Positions 1 to 5,324 of a stretch of 5,324 nt of DNA are shown in pieces. This DNA comes from DATHTC01 sp050262775 (lineage in GTDB: Bacteria; Actinomycetota; Thermoleophilia; Gaiellales; Gaiellaceae): the NCBI GenBank assembly GCA_050262775.1, contig JBLNEO010000235.1, forward strand, positions 1-5,324, given 5' to 3'. Position numbers and translations under genes: made by a program. The notes beneath the pieces are model-generated. The model searched no databases and had not been told where the DNA came from. It saw only the letters and a list, made by a program, of their open reading frames with translations. The first letter of the stretch is position 1. Each line of letters starts with the position of its first letter.

Positions 1-81
1 CCCCGCGCCCCCCCCGGCCCGGGCCGGGCCCCGCCCCCCGGGGGGGGGGGGGGGGGCCCCCCGCCCCCGCCGCGGCGCGCG
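1..81. repeat. G/C-only low-complexity left end (likely artefact)
   Basis: No A or T occurs before position 82. The stretch contains a run of 17 G (40-56) and long C runs. It coincides with the C-terminal end of the FemAB reading frame, where the translation collapses from a normal protein into Gly and Pro runs. This is what a low-quality contig end looks like rather than a biological repeat. The right end (5265-5324) has the same character. Confidence 0.8.
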
Positions 82-1016
82 ACGAGCGCGAGCTCGAGGT
101 CGGCGCCGAGGGCGGCCTTGAAGCGCGCGACCGACGCCAGCGCGGCGTCGGTGAGGTCGTTGGCGACGTGGCCGCGGGCGGCGAGGTCGCCGAACGCGTT
201 CCAGCGCAAGAACGGGGTCGCGCCTGCCTTGGCGAAGCGCGGGTCGGTGCCCGCGGCGACCGTGTGGGTGACGGGGTGCCCGAGGAGCACGAACTGCGAC
301 GCCGCGACCTCCCCGCCCGGCGCATGGGCGTGGTAGAGGACGCAGAGACCGGCCTCGCGCAGCTCCTCGTAGAAGGCGCGGAACGCCGCGCGCTGGAGGT
401 AGATCGGCGCCCCCTTGCGGTCGTGCGTATCCGCGTGGAGGTCGAAGAACGCGTCGAAGTCGCCGTCGACGGACAGGGTGAAGCCGTCGCGCTCGCCACG
501 GCGCACGAGGCGCCGGAGGTTCCCCTCCATGCGGTCCCACTGCGCGTCGAGGTCGTCGAGCGGGACGACGTACGTGTACGACGGCTCGAGCGACCACCCG
601 CGCGCGGACAGGATGCGCGCGTCGCGGAGCGGCGGCCGCGAACGGAGCTCGAGGCGCCGGTAGCCCTCGGCCTCGAGCCGCTCGGCGAGCGCCTCGACCG
701 TCTTCAGCTCGCGCGAGGTGCGCTCGGACGGGTAGCGGGTGGACTCGCCGCGGAGGACGAGGCCGTTGTAGTACAGGAGCAGCCGCGGCGCGACGACGAC
801 GCCGAGCCGCGTCGGCCGCTCGTAGACGGCGACACCCCCGACGAGGTCGTCTCCGAGCCGCGCGGCGAGCACACGGAACCGCGCTCCCGTGGCACGGCAG
901 AGGGCGCGCAGGTACGCGGGCAGGGCGTACGCGCCGCCCGTCGGGGAGGCCGCGACGAACGCCGCCCACTCGTCGAGCTCGTCGTCGGCGAGCCACGACG
1001 CGGAGAGGCCGCTCAC
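1..1016 (-). CDS. FemAB-like / GNAT-fold acyl- or aminoacyltransferase (3' end missing)
   Basis: The protein resembles the FemA/FemB and BioF2-like GNAT superfamily (Acetyltransf_6 type). Members transfer aminoacyl or acyl groups to cell-wall or exopolysaccharide precursors in the cytoplasm. Start is GTG at 1016, inside the GTGA overlap with the ATP-grasp stop; no ATG occurs until codon 163, in the middle of the fold. About 314 residues are readable before the G/C-only tail, close to the usual 320-350. Visible features: an N-terminal GNAT half (residues 1-150, with LVGGVAVYERP at about 58-68 and LLLYYNGLVLRG at 79-90), the NLRRLVRRGERDGF basic helix (166-179) typical of the second half, DTHDRKGAPIYL (196-207), the EVAASQFVLL strand (236-245), then NDLTDAALASVARFKAALGA (286-305). 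That last segment matches the family's closing D-x-x-x-A...FK..FG signature. No stop is reached, so the true C-terminus lies outside or inside the corrupted end. Substrate and donor cannot be told from sequence. Confidence 0.85.
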   Translation of the reverse strand, partial: MSGLSASWLADDELDEWAAFVAASPTGGAYALPAYLRALCRATGARFRVLAARLGDDLVGGVAVYERPTRLGVVVAPRLLLYYNGLVLRGESTRYPSERTSRELKTVEALAERLEAEGYRRLELRSRPPLRDARILSARGWSLEPSYTYVVPLDDLDAQWDRMEGNLRRLVRRGERDGFTLSVDGDFDAFFDLHADTHDRKGAPIYLQRAAFRAFYEELREAGLCVLYHAHAPGGEVAASQFVLLGHPVTHTVAAGTDPRFAKAGATPFLRWNAFGDLAARGHVANDLTDAALASVARFKAALGADLELALVARRGGGGGPPPPPPGGGARPGPGGAR

Positions 1017-2248
1017 CGCGCCACCGCCGCGCGGAGCGGACGCAGGAGCAGCTCGGCGGCCTGGCCCGCCGCCGGGAGCGGGTCGCGCGCCTCGAACACG
1101 GTCAGCGACGCACCGGGCCACGAGCGCAGCAGGGGCCGGATCGGGACGCGCCCGTGGGCGGCGGCGAGCGCGCGCAGGTCGGCCGTCGGGAACACCGACC
1201 GGCGGCCGGTCGCGTAGTCGGCCACCGGCTCCGCCCGGCCGTCGATCCGCTCGTCGTAGGCGAGCGCCAGCACGTCGACGCCGCAGAGCGCCGCGAACTC
1301 GACGTACCACCACGGCCGCACGTTGACCTCGAGGAGCTTCGCCTCGCCGTCGCGCTCGTCGACCTTGAACTCGGCGCTGAAGATCCCGCGGTAGCCGACG
1401 TGGTCGAGCAGCCGGTCAAGCGACGCGACCGGTCCGGGGACCTCGTCGAGCGGGACGCTGACGTGGAAGGTGCTGTTCCCGAAGTCCGGCGGGTACATCC
1501 GGATACGCCGCCGCGCGAACCGCGCCAGCGTCCGTCCGTCCTGCGCCACGTAGCCGTCGACGAACACGTGGGCCGTCGGCGGCCCGGGCACGCGCTCCTG
1601 CAGGAGCACCGCGATGTCGGCCGCCGCCGCGCGCCGGAGCGCGTCCACCGCCTCGCCCCTGCTCCCGACCGCGAAGGCCTTCAGCCCGAACCGGGTCGAG
1701 AACGCCTGCGAGTCGACCGGCTTCAGGAACCAGCCGCGGAGCTCGTCGTCCCCGAGTCCGAGCGCATCGAGGTCCCCGGGGCCCGCGACCTCGTAGGTCC
1801 GGGGACCGGGCACACCGGCCTCCGCGAGCGTCGCCGCGAGCGACCGCTTCCCGAGCAGCCGATCGAGCACGGCGGCGTCGGGCACCGGCACGGGTGCCCG
1901 CTCGCGTACGTCCGCGGGCAGCCCCGCGGCGGCCGACGCCCACCGGTCGGAGCACGGGACGACGAGCACGCGGTCGGCCGTGAGCTCGCGCAGGAACGCG
2001 GCGAGCGGCGCGGGGTCCTCCGACTCGGCCGGGCCGTCGACGCGACGCGCCCACCGGCTCAGCCCCGCGTAGTCGCCGCGGGGCGCGACGAGGAGCACGT
2101 CCACGCCGTGCCGGCCGAGGCAGCGGGCGGCCCCGAGCGCCGTGACGGAGCGGCCGAGGACGACCGCCGGCGCCCGCTTCCCGGCAGGCGTCCGCGGTCG
2201 TCGCAGCGTCGGCTGCCGGGGTGAGACGGAGGAGAGCAGAGGGGGCAC
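1013..2248 (-). CDS. ATP-grasp carboligase (COG3919-like)
   Basis: A 411-residue cytoplasmic ATP-grasp enzyme, expected to activate a carboxylate as an acyl-phosphate and join it to an amine. Domain order: a Rossmann-like N-terminal domain (about 27-100, beginning APAVVLGRSVTALGAARCLG), a central part with LLGKRSLAATLAEAGVPGPR (131-150), the ATP-binding lysine in GWFLKPVDS (K176), the hinge-type LLQERVPG (E218 region), and a C-terminal grasp with ARRRIRMYPPDFGNST (245-260), SAEFKVDERDG (291-301) and KLLEVNVRPWWYVEFA (304-319). E293, E307 and N309 are the likely Mg-ATP ligands. The RMYPPDFGNST and RPWWYVEFA blocks are what I recall of COG3919 proteins; D-aspartate ligases and polysaccharide-cluster enzymes are relatives. 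GTG at 2248 is the only normal start close to the domain; an ATG at 2377 would add 43 low-complexity residues and swallow the probable promoter. There is no Shine-Dalgarno. The stop overlaps the FemAB start by 4 nt, implying one mRNA and coupled translation. The substrate is unknown. Confidence 0.85.
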   Translation of the reverse strand: MPPLLSSVSPRQPTLRRPRTPAGKRAPAVVLGRSVTALGAARCLGRHGVDVLLVAPRGDYAGLSRWARRVDGPAESEDPAPLAAFLRELTADRVLVVPCSDRWASAAAGLPADVRERAPVPVPDAAVLDRLLGKRSLAATLAEAGVPGPRTYEVAGPGDLDALGLGDDELRGWFLKPVDSQAFSTRFGLKAFAVGSRGEAVDALRRAAAADIAVLLQERVPGPPTAHVFVDGYVAQDGRTLARFARRRIRMYPPDFGNSTFHVSVPLDEVPGPVASLDRLLDHVGYRGIFSAEFKVDERDGEAKLLEVNVRPWWYVEFAALCGVDVLALAYDERIDGRAEPVADYATGRRSVFPTADLRALAAAHGRVPIRPLLRSWPGASLTVFEARDPLPAAGQAAELLLRPLRAAVAR

Positions 2249-2375
2249 CGGTCGCTGGCCGAGCCGGAGTATACGAGGCGTCTCTCGACGCCCTGCGCGG
2301 CCCGTCCGTCGAATCGCCCCTTCGAGGGATCCCCCGCGCTTGAGGCGTATCCCTCCGCCGCCGACGTGAAGTCGC
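2249..2375. promoter_or_regulatory. Divergent intergenic region with promoters for both transcription units
   Basis: These 127 nt separate the GTG of the ATP-grasp gene (minus) from the ATG of the secreted protein (plus), so both units must start here. It is visibly richer in A/T islands than the flanking genes. It holds the palindrome GTATAC (2269-2274), which gives a -10-like hexamer on both strands, and the palindrome GGGATCCC (2326-2333) just after a small CCCT-TCG-AGGG stem-loop (2318-2328). I could not find a convincing TTGACA-like -35 on either strand at 16-19 nt spacing. Promoter function is inferred from gene arrangement. Confidence 0.55.
2268..2273 (-). promoter_or_regulatory. Candidate -10 box TATACT for the ATP-grasp/FemAB operon
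   Basis: Read on the minus strand this is TATACT, one base from the TATAAT consensus, in a background where such A/T-rich hexamers are rare. It ends 19 nt before the GTG at 2248, so transcription would start about 12 nt before the start codon, giving a very short leader with no Shine-Dalgarno. The bases 17 nt upstream (GCAGGG) do not resemble a -35 element. Confidence 0.45.
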
Positions 2376-4427
2376 ATGGGGGGGCGCCCGAAGCGATCTC
2401 GACTCCTGCCGGTCGCCGGAGTCGCGGCCGTCGCGTCGCTGGCACTCGCCGCACCGTCCTCCGCACGCCGCGAGGCGGCCGGGCCGACCGCCGCGACCGC
2501 CGGAGCGCGGGCCGTCGCCGCCCTCCGCTCGGCCGCGGCACGTCGCGCGACGTCCGTTCGCGTCGCCCGCCCGGCGGGCGTGCGCACGGGGGACGTGCTC
2601 GTGGCCGCCGTCGCCGTCCGGGCGTCGCGCGGCGTCGCGATCCATCCGCCCGAGGGCTGGCGTCTCGTCCGCCGCGACGGCGGTCGCGCGCTGAGCCAGG
2701 CGCTGTACGTCCACGTCGCCCGCCGCGGCGAGCCGGGTCGATACGCCTGGCGCTGGCGCGGGCACCGGTCGGCCGTCGCGGCGATCCTCGTGTACCGCGG
2801 CGTCGACGGTGCTCGCCCCGTGGGCGGCCACGCCGGCGCGGCAGGAGGGAGCGCGCGGCTCAGAGCGACGACGTCCGTCGCCACGCAGGCGCCGGTGGTC
2901 GTCTCCTTCGCCGCCGGGAGCGGCGTCCGGACGCTCCGCGTGCCGGCCGGCCTGATCGTCCGCTCCCGCGTCGCCGTCGGCTCCGGCCGCGCGCGCCTCG
3001 TCCTCGCAGGCGGTGACGCCGCCGGCGCGAGCGTCGGACCGCTCGGCGCGACCGGCGGGGGCGCGACGGTGCGCCAGGTGCTCGCCCTCCGCGCCGCGGC
3101 CGCGACGCGCGGCGCGGCCGGCACGGGCCGCGGCAAGGCGGACAAGGGCCCCGGGAGACAGCAAGCGCCGACGAGCGTCGCGCCGCCGACGATCACGGGC
3201 GAGGCCGCGGAAGGTCAGACCCTCCGCGCGACGCCGGGGACCTGGCAGAGCTCGACGACCGTGTCCTACGCGTTCCAGTGGCGGCGCTGCGACGCCGCGG
3301 GCGCGAGCTGCACCGACGTCGCCGGCGCGCAGTCGGACACGCTCCAGCTGCCGAGCGCGCTCGTCGGCGCGACCGTCCGCGTCGCCGTGCGCGCGACGAA
3401 CGCCGCCGGCTCGACCACGGCGGTCTCGGCGCCGAGCGCCGTGGTGGCGCCGCCTGCGGTGCCCGTGCCGTCCTCGCTCTCGACGGGGCAGCGCTGGTTC
3501 TCCGATGCGAGCCCGCTGAACACGCCGATCCCGACCGGCGCGGAGGCCGACCCGGCCTCGCGGGCGATGGTCGCCGGCATGGAGTACGCGGTTGCGCAGA
3601 ACGGCTTCTCCATCTCCGTCAAGCGCTGGTCGGTGCCCGTCTACTACGCCGACCGCACCACGCCGCGTCAGACGGTCGCCCTCGACGCGCCGTGGACGAT
3701 CCCCGCGCACTCGCTCGTCGACGTCCCGTTCCCCGCCGACGCCCGGCCGGATCCGGCGGGCGACCAGCACATGGCCGTGATCGACCGCGACACGGGCTGC
3801 TACTACGAGTACTACAAGCTGTTCCAGCGCACGGACGGCGCCTGGCAGGCGCGCTGGGCCAACCGGGGTGCGCTCGGAAGCACCGGCGTCTACCCGTCCG
3901 CCTTCTCCACCCGCGCGTCGGGGTTCGTGAACTTCGCCGGGCTGATCCGGCCGGAGGAGCTCCAGCGCGGCTCCATCGACCACGCGCTCGTCTTCGGGCA
4001 CCCGTTCACGAAGTCCGGCGGCCCGGTGCTCCCCGCGACCGACAGCGACGGGCGGCCGGAGAGCGAGTCGGGTGCGGCCGTCGGCCTGACCCGGCCGGCC
4101 GACGCGCTGCCGATCCCGGAGGGCGCGCGCGTCCAGCTCGACCCGACCCTGAACCTCGACACGCTCGGGCTGAGCCCGTGGCAGAAGGTGATCGCACGTG
4201 CGCTGCAGCGCTACGGGATGTACCTCGCCGACACCGCTGGGACGACCAGCCTGACGGCCGTCAACCCGCAGAGCTTCTCGTCGAACCCGTACCTGCCCTT
4301 CTGGGGCGACGCGACGTACGCGTACCTCCCCCCGGCGCTGCTCCCGCACATGCGGGTGCTGAAGCTCGGGACGCAGTTCTCGCCGAACCGCGTGCTGCTC
4401 GACAGCCCGTGCGGCGTGATGCGCTAG
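2376..4427 (+). CDS. Secreted multidomain protein: sandwich domain, Ig-like domain, uncharacterised C-terminal domain
   Basis: A 683-residue exported protein of unknown function. Start ATG at 2376 is followed by a clear signal peptide: basic GGRPKRSR, a hydrophobic core from about residue 10 to 26, and a probable cleavage after SSA (residue 30). Residues 59-240 form a beta-rich domain with GDVLVAAVAVR (72-82), PPEGWRLVR (91-99), YAWRWR (123-128) and ILVYRGVDGARPV (137-149), a pattern seen in actinobacterial surface proteins. A basic Gly-rich linker (about 242-268) leads to an Ig-like domain (269-357) with PPTITGEAAEGQTL, PGTW, QWRRC (C305), SC (C312) and ATNAAGST; the two Cys could pair. Residues 372-683 are one conserved block I recognise only as a recurrent secreted actinobacterial domain: RWFSDASPLNTPIP, DRDTGCYYEYY (471-481), RASGFVNFAGLIRPEEL (513-529), IDHALVF (534-540), LGLSPWQKVIARALQRYGMY (597-616), NPQSF, LPPALLPHMRVLKLGTQFSP. 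No membrane anchor, LPXTG or known catalytic motif is visible. It is divergent from the ATP-grasp operon and 41 nt upstream of the phosphoesterase. Confidence 0.9.
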   Translation: MGGRPKRSRLLPVAGVAAVASLALAAPSSARREAAGPTAATAGARAVAALRSAAARRATSVRVARPAGVRTGDVLVAAVAVRASRGVAIHPPEGWRLVRRDGGRALSQALYVHVARRGEPGRYAWRWRGHRSAVAAILVYRGVDGARPVGGHAGAAGGSARLRATTSVATQAPVVVSFAAGSGVRTLRVPAGLIVRSRVAVGSGRARLVLAGGDAAGASVGPLGATGGGATVRQVLALRAAAATRGAAGTGRGKADKGPGRQQAPTSVAPPTITGEAAEGQTLRATPGTWQSSTTVSYAFQWRRCDAAGASCTDVAGAQSDTLQLPSALVGATVRVAVRATNAAGSTTAVSAPSAVVAPPAVPVPSSLSTGQRWFSDASPLNTPIPTGAEADPASRAMVAGMEYAVAQNGFSISVKRWSVPVYYADRTTPRQTVALDAPWTIPAHSLVDVPFPADARPDPAGDQHMAVIDRDTGCYYEYYKLFQRTDGAWQARWANRGALGSTGVYPSAFSTRASGFVNFAGLIRPEELQRGSIDHALVFGHPFTKSGGPVLPATDSDGRPESESGAAVGLTRPADALPIPEGARVQLDPTLNLDTLGLSPWQKVIARALQRYGMYLADTAGTTSLTAVNPQSFSSNPYLPFWGDATYAYLPPALLPHMRVLKLGTQFSPNRVLLDSPCGVMR

Positions 4428-4454
4428 GCGCGCCGCGCACGGACGCCTCGTCGC

Positions 4455-4460
4455 TACGGT
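4455..4460 (+). promoter_or_regulatory. Candidate TANNNT -10 box close to the phosphoesterase start
   Basis: TACGGT lies in the 41-nt gap between the two plus-strand genes and ends 8 nt before the ATG at 4469. That spacing fits a leaderless transcript, a common arrangement in GC-rich actinobacteria, and no Shine-Dalgarno precedes this ATG. A single TANNNT match is weak evidence and no -35 is visible; the gene could equally be read through from the upstream gene. Confidence 0.3.
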
Positions 4461-4468
4461 CAGGCGCG

Positions 4469-5245
4469 ATGCGCCTCGGCGTCGTCTCCGACATCCACGC
4501 GAACCTGCACGCGCTCGACGCCGTGCTCGAGGCGCTCCGGCGCGAACGGGTCGACGGGATCCTCTGCCTCGGGGACGTCGTCGGCTACGGCGCGCTCCCG
4601 AACGAGTGCGTCGACCGCCTGCGCGAGGTCGAGGCGGCGACCGTGGCCGGCAACCACGACCTCGTCGCCTCGGGACGCCAGGGCGTCGAGCGGTGCGAGG
4701 CGCTCGCGCTCGAGACGCTGCGCTGGACGATCCGCGTCCTGCGGGACGACGTGCGGACGTACCTCGCCGACCTGGCCCTCCACGTCGAGCCGTCGGAGGC
4801 GGTCGTCGCGGTGCACGGCTCGCTGCACGACCCGTGGCGGTACGTGGCGCGGTCGACGGGTGCGGCCCGCGAGCTCGCGGCGCTGGCGCGAGAGCGGCCG
4901 GACGCGCGGCTGCTGCTGCTCGGGCACACGCACGTCGCGCAGGCGTTCGGCGGCCTCGCCGGGGCCCGCGACGCGTCCGGCGACGTCGCGCTCGACCCCG
5001 CGGAGCCGTGGCTCCTCAACCCGGGCGCCGTCGGGCAGTCGCGCGACGAGCAGGTCGTCGCGCGCGCGCTCGTCGTGGATCTCGGGGCCCGCACCGCGCG
5101 GTTCCTCTCGGTCCCCTACGACGTGGACGCGGCGCGGGCCGCGCTCCAGCGGGCAGGCCTGCCGCTCGCGGGCGTGCACCTGCCGCCGGACCCGGCGCCG
5201 ACACGGCGCCGCGGGCGGCTCGCACGCGTCCGGCGCGGCCGCTAG
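4469..5245 (+). CDS. YfcE/MJ0936-like metallophosphoesterase
   Basis: A 258-residue cytoplasmic calcineurin-like phosphoesterase that hydrolyses phosphate mono- or diesters with a two-metal centre; the natural substrate cannot be predicted. All expected metal-binding motifs are intact and in order: DIHAN with D8 and H10, LGDVVGYG with D36, GNHD with N62 and H63, VHGS with H116, and GHTH at 152-155. NPGAVGQ (184-190) is the usual motif near the end of the fold in this family. The GDVVGYGALPNECVDRLR variant is typical of the bacterial Metallophos_2 subgroup. A short Arg/Pro-rich tail (about 240-258) follows the domain. ATG at 4469 places the first strand (MRLGVVSDIH) directly at the N-terminus as usual, so the start is well supported. 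There is no signal peptide, in contrast to the exported protein just upstream; the two may be co-transcribed (41-nt gap), but functional linkage is unproven. Confidence 0.92.
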   Translation: MRLGVVSDIHANLHALDAVLEALRRERVDGILCLGDVVGYGALPNECVDRLREVEAATVAGNHDLVASGRQGVERCEALALETLRWTIRVLRDDVRTYLADLALHVEPSEAVVAVHGSLHDPWRYVARSTGAARELAALARERPDARLLLLGHTHVAQAFGGLAGARDASGDVALDPAEPWLLNPGAVGQSRDEQVVARALVVDLGARTARFLSVPYDVDAARAALQRAGLPLAGVHLPPDPAPTRRRGRLARVRRGR

Positions 5246-5254
5246 CGACCGTCC

Positions 5255-5270
5255 CGCCGGCCGTCCGGCG
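5255..5270 (+). terminator. GC hairpin after the phosphoesterase, possible terminator
   Basis: CGCCGG-CCGT-CCGGCG forms a perfect 6-bp stem with a 4-nt loop, starting 9 nt after the stop codon. No T-tract follows, so it is not a classical intrinsic terminator. In sequence this GC-rich, short stems also arise by chance, and the downstream bases are in the unreliable contig end. Confidence 0.3.
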
Positions 5271-5324
5271 CGCCGCCGGGCGGGGGGGCCGCCCCGGGGG
5301 GGGGGGGGCGGGGCCCGGCGCGGG
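5265..5324. repeat. G/C-only low-complexity right end (likely artefact)
   Basis: The last T is at 5264; everything after is G or C only, including a run of 13 G (5296-5308). It lies beyond the last gene and shows no feature other than the hairpin arm at its edge. A 17-nt part (5303-5319) is the exact reverse complement of 23-39 at the other end. This is most simply explained as low-quality contig-end sequence. Confidence 0.75.

Noticed and set aside
168..1217. A 349-codon plus-strand frame opposite the FemAB gene
   Set aside because: Its composition (Glu/Arg/Val repeats) is a mirror of the minus-strand codons; the minus frame gives a recognisable FemAB fold.
1154..2224. A 356-codon plus-strand frame opposite the ATP-grasp gene
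   Set aside because: It has no domain-like pattern, and the minus strand encodes a complete ATP-grasp enzyme over the same bases.
2246..2377. ATG at 2377 (minus) as the start of the ATP-grasp gene, sharing CATG with the plus-strand start at 2376
   Set aside because: The extra 43 residues are Gly/Arg-rich and lie outside the fold, there is no ribosome site before it, and it would place the TATACT box and most of the shared promoter region inside the gene.
1416..4349. A 977-codon open frame on the minus strand antisense to the secreted protein and overlapping the ATP-grasp gene
   Set aside because: Its translation is Arg/Gly/Ala-rich with no domain, and it crosses two well-supported genes in other frames. 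Long antisense frames are expected when almost every third codon position is G or C.
4426..4448. Inverted AGGCG/CGCCT arms after the secreted protein stop as a terminator
   Set aside because: Only 5 bp with a 13-nt loop and no T-run; this is not distinguishable from chance in such GC-rich sequence.
3278..4468. Upstream extension of the phosphoesterase frame back to an ATG at 3278
   Set aside because: The extension overlaps the secreted protein gene in another frame and is Arg-rich without a domain; the enzyme fold begins exactly at the ATG at 4469.

Overview
The window is very GC-rich (clearly above 70% by eye, with codon third positions almost all G or C). It looks like one short contig from a high-GC actinobacterium. 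The best lineage clue is the secreted protein. Its Ig-like repeat (a PPTITGEAAEGQTL-type start, a GTW motif, the QWRRC...SC pair, then ATNAAGST) and the sandwich domain before it are typical of Thermoleophilia (Solirubrobacterales/Gaiellales-like). That placement rests on recalled family patterns, not on a search.

Layout: two divergent transcription units leave a 127-nt intergenic region (2249-2375). Leftwards (minus strand) runs a tightly coupled pair: an ATP-grasp carboligase of the COG3919 type (1013-2248, GTG start), then a FemAB/GNAT-fold acyl- or aminoacyl-transferase (GTG at 1016, overlapping the upstream stop by 4 nt) that runs off the left edge. Rightwards runs a large secreted multidomain protein (2376-4427), then, 41 nt later, a YfcE-like metallophosphoesterase (4469-5245). 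Four protein genes fill nearly all of the window. I found no tRNA, rRNA, CRISPR array, transposase or integrase.

Working together (inference): ATP-grasp carboligases and FemAB-type transferases both form amide bonds on cell-envelope or exopolysaccharide precursors, so the minus operon probably modifies an envelope polymer. The divergent secreted protein is exported and carries an uncharacterised C-terminal domain that may act on, or bind, material outside the cell. The phosphoesterase is a general cytoplasmic housekeeping-type enzyme, and its link to the others is only by position.

Both ends of the window turn into G/C-only, homopolymer-rich sequence (1-81 and 5265-5324). These look like contig-end artefacts, so the last residues of the FemAB protein and anything beyond 5265 should not be trusted.
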